Of a DNA stretch of 16,743 bases, positions 1 through 8,023 are shown piece by piece. The translations under genes were made by a program, and so were the position numbers. The number at the start of each line of letters is the position of its first letter. Position 1 is the first letter of the stretch. Source of the DNA: Methylocystaceae bacterium (GTDB lineage Bacteria > Pseudomonadota > Alphaproteobacteria > Rhizobiales > Beijerinckiaceae). The DNA lies in contig PLZT01000171.1 of the NCBI GenBank assembly GCA_003152255.1, positions 1 to 16,743 of the forward strand, in the 5' to 3' direction. Below the pieces are notes generated by a model, which ran no database searches, was not told the DNA's origin, and worked only from the letters and a program-made list of their open reading frames with translations.

Positions 1-157
1 CATGAAGCAGAACAGTTTCGAGCGCAACGGCGAGAAGGTCTACACGGTCGACCTTATCGCGGACGACTTCTCAATTCTCGCATCGAAAAACCAGAAGGCG
101 ATTGAGGCTTCCGCGCAGCCCAAGCCCGCCAGGAAGCCCGCGCGCACCCGGAAGTGA
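1..157 (+). CDS. 3' end of an SSB-like single-stranded DNA-binding protein (partial)
   Basis: An open frame enters from the left edge and stops with TGA at 155-157, giving about 51 visible residues. The segment with NGEKVYTVDLIADDFSILAS resembles the last strands of the OB fold in bacterial or phage single-stranded DNA-binding proteins, where an aromatic-rich 'YTTEIVAD'-like strand is typical. It is followed by a basic Lys/Pro/Ala/Arg tail, not the acidic DDDIPF-like tip of the main housekeeping SSB, so this is probably an accessory or phage/plasmid-type SSB or another OB-fold protein. The ATG at position 2 is probably internal and not the true start. It converges on the small gene at 225-506. 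The family assignment rests on a short segment and is moderate at best. Confidence 0.45.
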   Translation, partial: MKQNSFERNGEKVYTVDLIADDFSILASKNQKAIEASAQPKPARKPARTRK

Positions 158-224
158 TCCGAATGGGGCGGCGCCGAGGCCGCCCCTCCCTCAACCTCTC
201 GCAACAGGATAGAGGCGCTCGCGC

Positions 225-506
225 TCATTTCGCCGCCTTTGCCCGAGGCGCGGCCTTCGTCGTTTTCTTGGCTTTCGCCGCCGGTTTCACCAAAGGCTGC
301 GCATCAAATTCGAAACTCCGCGCGCCGAGCGAGCCCTCGAAAATCATCCCGATCTCGCGTTTGCGCAAACGGAAGAGAACTTCCGTGTTCGCGACTTTGG
401 CCCTCAAGTCCGTTGCCGTGAGCTCCAAAATCTCGACATCCAGCGGCTCGTTTGGCCGCTCAATGTCGGTCAGCAAAATTCGTTGTTGAACCTCTGAAAT
501 CGTCAC
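225..506 (-). CDS. Small hypothetical protein with Lys/Ala-rich tail
   Basis: This encodes about 93 residues of unrecognised function. The first two thirds look like a compact alpha/beta domain (a strand-rich stretch with EILELTATDLRAK and VLFRLRKREIGMIFEGSLG). The last 20 or so residues are almost only Lys, Ala, Pro and Thr, like the basic tails of small nucleic-acid-binding proteins. A TTG at 510-512 is possible, but the GTG at 504-506 is the better start: on the minus strand a GGAGGA lies six bases before it, whereas the same GGAGGA directly abuts the TTG. No signal peptide or membrane segment is visible. The gene converges with the SSB-like gene; the basic tail and the SSB neighbour hint at nucleic-acid binding, but this is only inference. 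Confidence 0.6.
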   Translation of the reverse strand: MTISEVQQRILLTDIERPNEPLDVEILELTATDLRAKVANTEVLFRLRKREIGMIFEGSLGARSFEFDAQPLVKPAAKAKKTTKAAPRAKAAK

Positions 507-947
507 GGCCAATCCTCCAAATATGCAGCAGACTAGCGTAACAGCTCGACGGCGATGGTTGGGCTATCATTGATAGCACTCAGAACGGCAAGGTACCATT
601 CTCCGCGTCGTGCCGCATTAATGAAGTTTTATGCCTCTCCGGCACCGCCGCGCTCGTTGTAGCTTGCGTGGCTGTTTGGTTTGCAGCCGCTGCTCCCGCG
701 ATATCGACAATATATTATACGAACATCGCCTCCGACCCCCGCCGCGCGAAAGCCGCCGCCGGGCGCGTCACCCAGCGGTCGAGCCCTATGGTCGCGATCG
801 CGACAGCCGCCAGCGCCACCGTTGTCGACACGGCCAAAGGTCAGAGCGAGTGACCGGATTCGACCCCGAACGACAGCGCCCACTTGATGCCGGCGCTGAT
901 CGCCGACGACTGCCGTCGTTTGTGAGCAAATTATTTGCCGCGCATCG
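507..947. other. Gene-poor stretch, possible decayed membrane-protein remnant
   Basis: No convincing complete gene is present. On the plus strand a frame from about 629 to 853 reads as a hydrophobic, N-terminus-like stretch (Ala/Val-rich, then AAAAPAISTIYYTN) followed by low-complexity residues ending in TGA. It has no good ribosome site and no recognisable family. It may be the remains of a small membrane protein or may be chance. Overlapping frames on both strands are Arg-rich shadows. Confidence 0.3.
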
Positions 948-1718
948 TCACCTTTGCGCGACGAAAAACAGCCGCGGATAGCGCAAAAGCACTTTTCCAT
1001 TTGGCTGCGTCGGATAGGCCGCGGCGAGTTCGGACCTGTAGCGTGACAAAAACGCCTCGCGCTCCCACGAGCTCAATGGTTCGAGAAAGGGGCGCAGTCC
1101 CGATCCTTCGAACCATTCGACAATGCCGTCCGCGCCATCGAGTGGATGAACATAGGTTGTCTGCCAGATGTCGAGCCTGGAGCAGAGGGACGTCAATAAT
1201 CGGTAATATTCATCCAACGGGCCGATGAGCGCGCGCGTCTTGGCGATCGGCACGAGCCTATTGGCCCAAGGTCCATCCGCCGCCACCATTCTCATCAGAG
1301 CGTGTGATAATTCGTGAATATTGTCTGGCATCTGCACCGCAAGCCAACCACCCTCGCTCAGAAACGAGATGAGACGGGGCATAAGCTCGTGATGGTTCGG
1401 CACAAATTGCAACGCCGCATTGGCGAAGATGAGGTCCGCGCTTTCCGCCGGGCGCCAGCTTTCGATGCCCTGCTTGATGAACTCCGCTGACCCGAGCCGG
1501 CACTTGGCGACAGCCAGCATTTGATCCGAGGAATCGATGCCGACGATCGTGGCGCGCGGAAATGCAGTCGCCAACAATTCCGTGCTGTTACCTGGGCCGC
1601 AGCCAAGGTCGAAAACGTTCCTCGGCTCGACATCAGGAAGTTGAGCGAGAAGGTCGCGCGCCGCGCGCGCGCGCTCCCGCTCGAATTTCAAATAGAGTGT
1701 CGAATTCCAATCGGTCAC
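948..1718 (-). CDS. tam: Trans-aconitate 2-methyltransferase
   Basis: This predicts a 256-residue cytosolic SAM-dependent methyltransferase that methylates trans-aconitate, a spontaneous isomer of the TCA-cycle intermediate cis-aconitate that inhibits aconitase. Motif I of the class I Rossmann fold is clear at residues 36-46 (FDLGCGPGNST). An acidic residue follows strand 2 (GIDSSDQML, about 60-68), and the post-motif stretch has DLIFANAALQFVPNH. The N-terminus (DWNSTLYLKFERERARAA) and the C-terminal RYPRLFFVA are typical of Tam, and the length matches the family. The start is a GTG at 1716-1718 with a purine-rich AAGGTGGGAAG just upstream. It stands alone, separated from serB by about 190 bases in which I see no gene. 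Assignment to Tam and not another small-molecule methyltransferase is fairly secure. Confidence 0.85.
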   Translation of the reverse strand: MTDWNSTLYLKFERERARAARDLLAQLPDVEPRNVFDLGCGPGNSTELLATAFPRATIVGIDSSDQMLAVAKCRLGSAEFIKQGIESWRPAESADLIFANAALQFVPNHHELMPRLISFLSEGGWLAVQMPDNIHELSHALMRMVAADGPWANRLVPIAKTRALIGPLDEYYRLLTSLCSRLDIWQTTYVHPLDGADGIVEWFEGSGLRPFLEPLSSWEREAFLSRYRSELAAAYPTQPNGKVLLRYPRLFFVAQR

Positions 1719-1910
1719 CTTCCCACCTTATTCATTTGATTGCCGGACAATTCGAAGGTTGCGCGTCTCTCACCACGTGTGCTCAATTTATTCCTTCATC
1801 AAATGGCAATGATGGAGCCTGATCAATTTGGGAGCAAACACGACGATCGAATTCAAGCGTGAGCCCACCTATTCAATCTATGGCATGCGAAAGAATGTCT
1901 TTCTATTCCG

Positions 1911-2885
1911 TTATGGCGCCAGCTGATCTCCTCCAAAAGCCCGAGTGAGTTCGCTGATCTCCTCAACCGATGAAACCGCTGCGAACTCCGCCGCGCGGTA
2001 TCCTTGCGCGTAGAGCAACGCCGTCAAATCGCAATAGTCGAGGCGGTGGGCCGAGCGCTCGGCCACCGAAGGTTTGGCATGGAACGCGACGCCAAGCCCA
2101 GCCGCTTCCAACATGGGCAAATCATTGGCCCCATCGCCGATGGCCAGCGTCAAACGCAGCGGAATATCCTGTTCCGCGGCGAGACTTATCAACGCCTCCC
2201 GCTTGCCCTCGCGCGTTAAAATGGGTTCGCGCACCTCTCCAGTCAGTCTACCGTCGTCGACGACAAGTTCATTGGCGAATACGGCGTCGAATTCGAGCCG
2301 AGTCCGGACGTGACGAGCAAAGACACTGAAGCCCCCGGTCGCGAGCGCGACATAAGCGCCATGCGCGTGTGACGTCGCAACGAAGACGGAGGCGCCCGGC
2401 ATAAGGCGGATCCCCGCGGCCGCTTCCCCGAGCGCCGCTTCCGGAAGGTCCTTGAAAAGTGCGACCCTGGTTTTTAGGGCTGTCACAAAGTCAATTTCGC
2501 CATTCATTGCCTGCCGCGTGATTTCCGCGACCTTGTCCCTGACGCCGATAAAATCGGCAAGCTCGTCCAGCATCTCGTTTTCGATGAGGGTCGACTCCAG
2601 ATCGGCGACCACGAGGCGCTTGCGCCGATCGGCCACCTCCTGAACCACAAGATCCAGCTTTGCCCCGGGAAACCGTTCTGCGATGATCCTCCGCGTCCTG
2701 GCGCCAACATCATGGAGGGCAACGTCGGCAAAGAAAAGGTCACAAGCTTTCCGCGGGGCCAGCCAATCTGCCTGACCGACGCGCACTCCGACGCCAGTGA
2801 GTTCGTCGCGCACGGCGGCAATGGCGGTCTCGATTTGCGCTTCGCCGTTGGCGGCGGCGATCAGAGTCAGGACACCGTCGAGCAT
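1911..2885 (-). CDS. serB: Phosphoserine phosphatase SerB
   Basis: This 324-residue HAD-superfamily enzyme dephosphorylates O-phosphoserine, the last step of serine synthesis. Residues 1-85 form a diverged N-terminal regulatory-type domain and 90-300 the HAD domain. Motif I is at 95-99, reading D-L-E-S-T where SerB normally has D-x-D-S-T. The cap follows with ENEMLDELADF; motif II is Thr183 in ATGGF, motif III Lys228, and motif IV GDGANDLPML at 250-259. The nucleophile Asp95 is kept, but the usual general acid/base Asp two residues on is Glu97. Everything else matches SerB, including overall length (E. coli SerB is about the same size). The gene lies downstream of serA on the same strand but 391 bases away, so it may have its own promoter. 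The start context is weak (a GGTGA-like site). Confidence 0.88.
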   Translation of the reverse strand: MLDGVLTLIAAANGEAQIETAIAAVRDELTGVGVRVGQADWLAPRKACDLFFADVALHDVGARTRRIIAERFPGAKLDLVVQEVADRRKRLVVADLESTLIENEMLDELADFIGVRDKVAEITRQAMNGEIDFVTALKTRVALFKDLPEAALGEAAAGIRLMPGASVFVATSHAHGAYVALATGGFSVFARHVRTRLEFDAVFANELVVDDGRLTGEVREPILTREGKREALISLAAEQDIPLRLTLAIGDGANDLPMLEAAGLGVAFHAKPSVAERSAHRLDYCDLTALLYAQGYRAAEFAAVSSVEEISELTRAFGGDQLAP

Positions 2886-3276
2886 GGGTCACCCGTCGAG
2901 TAGCGGGGCCGCCCCGGACAGGGCAAGCGGAGAAAAGCGGCTCGCCCTATTGCCGGGACGACTTCCCCATCCGTCAAGGCTAGCCGCCCGGCCGCCGATA
3001 CGCTCGGGTGCTGTCAACGGCGAAAAACAGGTTCGAAAGGCGGCCACGCGCCATTGGCGAAAAGAGGCCAGGGGCCGTAACATAGTTGTGAATGCCAGCT
3101 GCGTCATCTGCCCCTTGGTATCCCCGATGCCATGGCGATGGAGTTGCCGATGCGTCCGCGGTTAGCCGATGCCGGAAAGCCTCCAGGCGCTGGTCGTGGT
3201 GGATCACTTGGAGGGTGAGAGCGCGCGGGCGCCAGCATGTACGGCATTTCGTTGATGGCGCTAAGTTGCGGTCAAA
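2886..3276. other. 391-base spacer between serA and serB, no gene seen
   Basis: The minus strand here lies after the serA stop and before the serB start. Short frames of 72-75 codons exist but have no family resemblance or ribosome site. A TTGACG at about 2980-2985 (minus strand), followed 18 bases on by GCAATA, is a possible but weak promoter for serB. No clear terminator with a T-run follows serA. Confidence 0.35.
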
Positions 3277-4464
3277 TCACTCCGAGGCAGCTGCGGATTT
3301 TGGGATGATGCGAGCGGACAGCACACCTATGGTGGATCGAATTAGTTGCAGCGTTTCGGGACGCACCGCGGCGTTCAGGTCGATCAGGGTGTAGGCGTAT
3401 TTGTCACGTGACTTGTTCAGCAAATTTTCGATATTGAGACCCGCCGCGGCCAACGCAGCCGAAATCTGGCTCACCATTCCCGGCGTGTTTTCGTTCGCCA
3501 CCGCCAGCCGAACGCTGCTACCGCGCGGCATGGTCACCTCCGGGAAATTTACCGAATTACGAATCTCGCCGTTTTCCAGGAAATCGACAAGGGACTCAGC
3601 GACCATGCCGGCACAATGGACTTCGGCCTCGGCGGTGGACGCGCCAAGGTGGGGTAGCACGATGGCGCGCGGCCGATCAACGATGGCGCGGGTCGGAAAA
3701 TCGGTGACATAGGCCTGCAGTTCGCCGGAGTCGAGGGCGGCGCATAACGCGGCCTCGTCGACTACCTCGGCCCGCGAGAAGTTGATCAGGATCGCTCCTT
3801 GTTTCATGAGCGCGAGATGTGATCCATCCATGAGGCGTCTGGTCTGATCGTTCAGTGGGATGTGAAGAGTGATAAAATCTGCCCAGGACAACAAATATTC
3901 GATGCTGGCCGCGCTGATGACGGACGGTGAAAGTTGCCAGGCCCGTTTGACCGACAGCGACGGATCGTAAGCCTGCACCTGCATTCCTAGATCGATCGCC
4001 GAATTGGCTACCTGCACGCCGATGGCGCCCAGACCCACGACGCCCAGTTTCTTTCCGGCCAGCTCGACGCCGGCAAAGCGCTTCTTTTCGTTTTCCACTT
4101 GTTGCTGAATGGCCGCATCCTCGCCGTCGAGGGCGCTGGTGAAATCCAAAGCCGCGGCAAGGTTGCGAGAGGCGAGGAGCAAGCCGGCAATCGTGAGTTC
4201 CTTCACCGCATTGGCGTTGGCGCCCGGCGTGTTGAACACGGGAATACCGCGCTTTGAATAATCCTCGACCGGTATATTGTTCACCCCGCTTCCCGCGCGG
4301 CCCACCGCCAGCACGGTTTCAGGAATCGGTACGCCATGCAGATCAAAGGAACGCAGCAGGATGGCGTCCGGATGGGGGCATTCCGGGGCGATCGCATATT
4401 TTTCCCGCGACAGCCACTTGAGGCCGTCCGCGGGAATGTTGTCATAGGTCACTATGTTGAACAT
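3277..4464 (-). CDS. serA: D-3-phosphoglycerate dehydrogenase with ACT domain
   Basis: This 395-residue cytosolic enzyme oxidises 3-phosphoglycerate with NAD to start serine synthesis. An N-terminal substrate-binding lobe contains GRAGSGVNNIP (about 55-65) and FNTPGANANAVKEL. The Rossmann core has GLGAIG at 144-149. The catalytic Arg is in NFSRAEVVDEAAL (Arg231), and the catalytic His is in PHLGAST (His272). A C-terminal ACT-type domain at about 319-390 is where serine feedback usually acts. The segment that in most 2-hydroxyacid dehydrogenases reads DVFExEP is VTDFPTRAIVDRP here, a feature I associate with the short, clostridial/Bacteroides-like SerA class and not with the longer SerA common in alphaproteobacteria. 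Its ATG lies 4 bases after the serC stop, so the two are co-transcribed and probably translationally coupled. Confidence 0.92.
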   Translation of the reverse strand: MFNIVTYDNIPADGLKWLSREKYAIAPECPHPDAILLRSFDLHGVPIPETVLAVGRAGSGVNNIPVEDYSKRGIPVFNTPGANANAVKELTIAGLLLASRNLAAALDFTSALDGEDAAIQQQVENEKKRFAGVELAGKKLGVVGLGAIGVQVANSAIDLGMQVQAYDPSLSVKRAWQLSPSVISAASIEYLLSWADFITLHIPLNDQTRRLMDGSHLALMKQGAILINFSRAEVVDEAALCAALDSGELQAYVTDFPTRAIVDRPRAIVLPHLGASTAEAEVHCAGMVAESLVDFLENGEIRNSVNFPEVTMPRGSSVRLAVANENTPGMVSQISAALAAAGLNIENLLNKSRDKYAYTLIDLNAAVRPETLQLIRSTIGVLSARIIPKSAAASE

Positions 4465-4468
4465 CAGA

Positions 4469-5551
4469 CTAGCCCCATTTTCTCTCGAATTCGCGCATGA
4501 ACGAGATCAAAGTTTCCACGCCCTCTTCGGGCATGGCGTTGTAGATGCTGGCTCGCAATCCACCCACGGAACGCTGACCCTCGAGATAGACCAGCCCAGC
4601 CTCCTTTGCATCAGCGAGGAACCGACTCTCCAGGGCGGCATCCGTCAGATGGAAGGGTACGTTCATGCGCGAGCGAACGGCCGGTTCCACCGGGTTCGAA
4701 TAAAACGGCGAGGCGTCGATGGCCGCATACAGCTTGTCGGCCTTGCCAATATTGCGGGGTTCGATGGCTTCAAGCCCGCCGTGCTCCTTCAACCACTCCA
4801 ATATGAGACCCGCGATATACCAGGCGTAAGTCGGCGGGGTGTTGACCATCGATCCATTGTCAGCCTGCCGCCGGTAATCGAAGGTCGAAGGAGTCCCAGG
4901 CAGCGTCTGCCCAATCAGATCCTCATGCACGATGACCACGGCCATGCCGGGCAGCCCGATGTTCTTTTGGGCGCTTGCGTACACGAGCCCGAACCGCTTC
5001 ACATCCACGCTACGGGACAGGATGTTTGAGGACATGTCGGCGACCAGCGGCAATCCGTCCGTCTCGGGCGCGGCATGAAATTCGACCCCGCCGATGGTTT
5101 CGTTCGCAGTGTAATGCAAGTAAGCCGCATCGGGATCGACATTCCACAGCGATCGGTGCGGGATCGTGGTGAAACGACTGTCCTTGGCGCTTGCCGCCAC
5201 CTGCACTTCACCGAACAACCTCGCCTCGGCGATGGCTTTTTCCGACCAGTAACCGGTGCTGACGTAAGCGGCTCTCGTTTTGCCACGCCACAAATTCATT
5301 GGCACCGCCGCGAATTGCGCACTGGCGCCTCCAGCCAAAAAGAGAACCTTATAATTGTCGGGGATGGCCAACAATTCGCGGAGATCGGCCTCCGCCTTTT
5401 CGGCGATGCCGATGAAATCCTTGCCGCGGTGGCTCATCTCCATCACGGATACACCGGTGGAACGCCAACCTCGCAATTCTTCCCGCGCCCTTTCCAGCAC
5501 TGGAGCGGGCAGCATGGCGGGCCCGGGACTGAAATTGTAAACTCTCGCCAT
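4469..5551 (-). CDS. serC: Phosphoserine aminotransferase
   Basis: This 360-residue PLP-dependent enzyme transfers the amino group of glutamate to 3-phosphohydroxypyruvate. The N-terminus YNFSPGPAMLP is the SerC hallmark, followed by MEMSHRGKDF. HYTANETIGGVEF is at about 146-158, and the PLP lysine is Lys196 in YASAQKNIGLPG. The length equals E. coli SerC. I place the start at the ATG at 5549-5551, because a GGGG lies six bases upstream and homology begins at once; an ATG 30 bases earlier would add ten non-conserved residues. It is the first full gene of a serC-serA operon, with a possible regulatory leader at about 5552-5700. Confidence 0.93.
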   Translation of the reverse strand: MARVYNFSPGPAMLPAPVLERAREELRGWRSTGVSVMEMSHRGKDFIGIAEKAEADLRELLAIPDNYKVLFLAGGASAQFAAVPMNLWRGKTRAAYVSTGYWSEKAIAEARLFGEVQVAASAKDSRFTTIPHRSLWNVDPDAAYLHYTANETIGGVEFHAAPETDGLPLVADMSSNILSRSVDVKRFGLVYASAQKNIGLPGMAVVIVHEDLIGQTLPGTPSTFDYRRQADNGSMVNTPPTYAWYIAGLILEWLKEHGGLEAIEPRNIGKADKLYAAIDASPFYSNPVEPAVRSRMNVPFHLTDAALESRFLADAKEAGLVYLEGQRSVGGLRASIYNAMPEEGVETLISFMREFERKWG

Positions 5552-5700
5552 CGACTTCCCCTTGGTTAGGCCGAGCGGCATTCCCGTCTCCGATCAAGGT
5601 TTTTCTATGCGGCCTGAGGCGTCTCTCGGCGTTGCGAGGAAAGCCATTCGCCGGCGTTGGACGCGAAGGAATCCCGCGCGAGTGCATCAATGTCCACGCG
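5552..5700 (-). promoter_or_regulatory. Possible serC leader region
   Basis: The 5' leader of serC holds several short complementary blocks. On the minus strand CTCG (six-base spacer) CGAG is followed by GCCTCAGGC, and further down CCTTG and CAAGG could pair around the upstream ATG. A conserved RNA called the serC leader has been described upstream of serC in alphaproteobacteria (Rfam serC family), and the position is right. I cannot confirm the consensus by eye, so this is a candidate only. Confidence 0.3.
5605..5697 (-). CDS. Possible 30-residue leader peptide upstream of serC
   Basis: A GTG-started frame of 30 codons (5697 down to 5605) lies between epsC and serC, with AGGA about 11 bases before the GTG. 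Its stop is 53 bases before the serC start. It ends in SSQRRETPQAA, and 4 of its 30 residues are serine, which would fit a serine-sensing attenuator. The frame stays open upstream through to the end of epsC, so the open frame alone is weak evidence. The conserved-looking end overlaps the candidate serC leader structure, so nucleotide conservation for RNA folding is an equal explanation. Confidence 0.25.
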   Translation of the reverse strand: MDIDALARDSFASNAGEWLSSQRRETPQAA

Positions 5701-5797
5701 GCGGTTTTTCCTGACGCCGATGCTAAAGAAGGTCAGTTTGACGCCAGTGGGGCCGAAGCCGCTTCGCCCGAGAAGACGCGATCGTTTTGAGTCGTAT

Positions 5798-6742
5798 TTA
5801 GATGCCGCCGCCGTCGTCGAAAGATTCGCTGCGCACCTTCGCTTGGGTGATGTTGCTTCCCGGCGGCACGCCATGCGTCAGCCAGACGTTCCCGCCAATG
5901 GCCGAGCCACGGCCGATGGTGATCCTGCCGAGGACCGTCGCTCCCGCATAGATCACCACGTCGTCCTCGACGATGGGATGTCGGGCATAATTCTTGATCA
6001 AGGCGCCGTGCTCATCCACTTCAAAACGTTTGGCCCCCAAGGTGACGGCCTGATAGAGCCGCACATGCCGACCAATCACAGCCGTTTCGCCGATGACGAC
6101 GCCAGTCCCGTGATCGATAAAAAAACTTTCACCGATTTCCGCTCCGGGATGAATATCGATCGCCGTCTGCGAATGGGCGATCTCCGAAACGATCCGCGCG
6201 AGCATCGGGACACCCAGCAGATAGAGCTGGTGCGCGAGACGATGACGAATGACCGCGGCGACGCCAGGGTAGCAAAACACGATCTCGTCGAGGCTCTTGG
6301 CCGCTGGATCGCCCTCATATGCGGCGCGGATATCGGTATCGAGCAGCGCCCGCGCCTTGGGCAGACCCGCAGCGAATTCGCTCGTGATCTCGAAGGCGCG
6401 CCGCTCCAGGTCGGCGCTGCTCTGGTCTCCATTGTCGGCAACAAGCTGGAGCTCCCGACGCACCTGCTCCTGCAACGAGCGCAACGAGTTTTCAAGCGTG
6501 CGCGCCAGGAATTCATCGGTGTTGTCGGGCGTCAGTCCCGGAGGACCGAAATGCCGCGGATACAGCACAGACACCAATCCTTCGACGATCTCGGCTATCG
6601 CTTCTCGGGATGGCAGCTCGGGCACGGGGCCGTGATACCGGCTCTTCTGCGACGCAGTGCGGAGATTGCGCAGCTCGGTGACAATCCCGCCGAGATTCGA
6701 ATAACTTTTCGTGCCGAGGCTCTGCTCGATCTGCGTCGTCAT
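5798..6742 (-). CDS. epsC: Serine O-acetyltransferase, EpsC/SrpH type
   Basis: This 314-residue enzyme acetylates serine with acetyl-CoA to O-acetylserine, the substrate of the neighbouring cysteine synthase. Residues 1-150 are a long helical N-terminal domain; about 150-310 hold the left-handed beta-helix of hexapeptide repeats. Catalytic residues are visible: Asp210-His211 in [13 protein letters not shown] and His198 in DIHPGAEIG. The acetyl-CoA end has [14 protein letters not shown]. The long N-terminus and this motif set are those of the EpsC/SrpH branch, not short CysE. The ATG overlaps the cysK stop (6739-6742), a classic coupled pair. The same two functions accompany the encapsulin srpI in Synechococcus elongatus (srpG, srpH), which supports a role with the nanocompartment here. 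Confidence 0.93.
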   Translation of the reverse strand: MTTQIEQSLGTKSYSNLGGIVTELRNLRTASQKSRYHGPVPELPSREAIAEIVEGLVSVLYPRHFGPPGLTPDNTDEFLARTLENSLRSLQEQVRRELQLVADNGDQSSADLERRAFEITSEFAAGLPKARALLDTDIRAAYEGDPAAKSLDEIVFCYPGVAAVIRHRLAHQLYLLGVPMLARIVSEIAHSQTAIDIHPGAEIGESFFIDHGTGVVIGETAVIGRHVRLYQAVTLGAKRFEVDEHGALIKNYARHPIVEDDVVIYAGATVLGRITIGRGSAIGGNVWLTHGVPPGSNITQAKVRSESFDDGGGI

Positions 6743-7716
6743 GCCGCCAATCCCTTGGCGTCAAAAACGCCCTCGAATAGAATCGTGCTGAGATAGCGCT
6801 CGCCAGAGTCGGGGAGCAAGACAACTATGGTCTTTCCCGCATGTTCTGGGCGTTTAGCCAACCGCAGCGCAACGGCGACGGCCGCGCCGCTCGAAATGCC
6901 CGACAGTATTCCTTCCTCGCTGGTAAGGCGCCGTGCGTAAAGGACGGACTCTTCGTTGCTGACCTGCTCGATCTCGTCGACCAGCGATAAATCGAGAACG
7001 TCCGGCACGAAGCCCGCGCCGATGCCTTGGATCTTGTGGGGACCCGGCTTGAGCGCTTGGCCCGCGCGCTTTTGCGTGAGCACTGGACTTGCCGCGGGCT
7101 CGACCGCGACCGAGAGAATCGGCTTACCGCGGGCGCCTTTGATGAAGCGGGTGACTCCGGTGATGGTGCCGCCCGTGCCCACTCCCGAGACGAAGATATC
7201 GATGGCGCCTTCGGTGTCATCCCAGATTTCCGGCCCAGTTGTCTTCTCGTGTATGGCGGGATTGGCCGGGTTCGTGAATTGCTGCAGCAGAACATAGCGG
7301 TCGGGATTGGAGGCGACGATCTCTTCGGCCCTGCCGACAGCGCCAGTCATGCCGCGAGCGCCTTCCGTAAGGACGAGTTTTGCGCCGAAGGCGATGAGCA
7401 ATTTGCGCCGCTCGACGCTCATGGTCTCGGGCATCGTCAGGGTAAGGGGGATCCCGCGGGAAGCAGCCACGAAAGCCAGAGCAATTCCCGTATTGCCACT
7501 TGTGGGCTCGATGATTTCCTTGCCGGGGCCAAGAAGGCCCCGATGTTCGGCGTCCCAGATCATGGCTGCGCCGATGCGGCATTTTACGGAATAGGAGGGA
7601 TTGCGGCCCTCGATCTTCGCCAGAACCGTTGCTGGCGCGCCATCCGTCACCCGGTTGAGACGGACCAGCGGTGTGCGCCCAATGGAATGGGAATTGTCTT
7701 CGAACCATTTCGGCAT
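6739..7716 (-). CDS. cysK: Cysteine synthase A (O-acetylserine sulfhydrylase)
   Basis: This 325-residue PLP enzyme joins O-acetylserine and sulfide to make cysteine. The PLP lysine is Lys45 in [12 protein letters not shown]. The substrate loop is PTSGNTG at 71-77, and the phosphate-binding Gly-rich loop is [10 protein letters not shown]. The C-terminal [11 protein letters not shown] is also typical of CysK. I choose the ATG at 7714-7716 because an AGGAGG sits five bases before it; the ATG 18 bases upstream has no such site and would add six unmatched residues. It is the first gene of the cysK-epsC operon, with a promoter-like pair and an overlapping palindrome at 7765-7806. The matching gene in the cyanobacterial sulfur-regulated plasmid cluster is srpG. 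Confidence 0.94.
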   Translation of the reverse strand: MPKWFEDNSHSIGRTPLVRLNRVTDGAPATVLAKIEGRNPSYSVKCRIGAAMIWDAEHRGLLGPGKEIIEPTSGNTGIALAFVAASRGIPLTLTMPETMSVERRKLLIAFGAKLVLTEGARGMTGAVGRAEEIVASNPDRYVLLQQFTNPANPAIHEKTTGPEIWDDTEGAIDIFVSGVGTGGTITGVTRFIKGARGKPILSVAVEPAASPVLTQKRAGQALKPGPHKIQGIGAGFVPDVLDLSLVDEIEQVSNEESVLYARRLTSEEGILSGISSGAAVAVALRLAKRPEHAGKTIVVLLPDSGERYLSTILFEGVFDAKGLAA

Positions 7717-7764
7717 AAGGGCCTCCTGCTTCACTCGCGGCCCCTGCGAGGATGCACAGATAAC

Positions 7765-7784
7765 TTACTCTATAAAAATAGTAA
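7765..7784 (-). promoter_or_regulatory. AT-rich palindrome overlapping the cysK -10 region (candidate operator)
   Basis: On the minus strand the 20 bases read TTACTATTTTTATAGAGTAA, with perfect 5-base outer arms (TTACT/AGTAA) and a partly symmetric AT core. It overlaps the candidate -10 TACTAT at 7778-7783. The size and AT core resemble sites of Rrf2-family regulators (IscR/CymR type), some of which control cysteine genes; the regulator itself is not in the window. Confidence 0.4.
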
Positions 7785-7806
7785 TGCATATCAATAATGA
7801 CGACAA
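7778..7806 (-). promoter_or_regulatory. Candidate sigma-70 promoter of cysK-epsC
   Basis: Minus strand: TTGTCG at 7801-7806 as -35, exactly 17 bases, then TACTAT at 7778-7783 as -10. It lies about 60 bases before the cysK start, in an AT-rich patch. Only the hexamers and spacing support it. Confidence 0.4.
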
Positions 7807-7981
7807 TGAGTTTGGAGCACCTTCTTTGCGCTCTATTGACGCAGGCGACCAAGCGCTGAATTCCACAGCTCTCGCTTTGATCGCGATCAGTTAGCCAGCC
7901 TCTGGCGGCGACGGCTTAGCGGGATTTTGCCGCAAACTCATTTCGGAGGACGAATTACTTCTATTTTTAGCCGCATTCTTA

Positions 7982-7987
7982 TATAAT
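7982..7987 (+). promoter_or_regulatory. Candidate -10 box (TATAAT) for the FAD protein gene
   Basis: A perfect TATAAT lies 36 bases before the ATG at 8024. The hexamer 17 bases upstream (TTCTAT, 7959-7964) is a poor -35, so an activator would be needed if this is used. Confidence 0.35.
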
Positions 7988-8023
7988 AAATTCTATGATC
8001 CTGATGGCAACTGGATAAAGTCG

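Larger units (their letters stand above)
7717..8023. other. Divergent AT-rich regulatory spacer between cysK and the FAD protein gene
   Basis: This 307-base spacer contains no gene. It is clearly richer in A+T than its surroundings near both ends. It holds a cysK-side promoter candidate with an overlapping palindrome (7765-7806), a perfect 12-base palindrome TGATCGCGATCA (7878-7889), and a TATAAT at 7982-7987 on the plus strand that could serve the FAD protein gene. Confidence 0.6.

Noticed and set aside
5657..6796. 379-codon plus-strand open frame opposite epsC
   Set aside because: It is the antisense shadow of epsC, Arg/His-rich, without any family motif; the minus strand has clear catalytic motifs.
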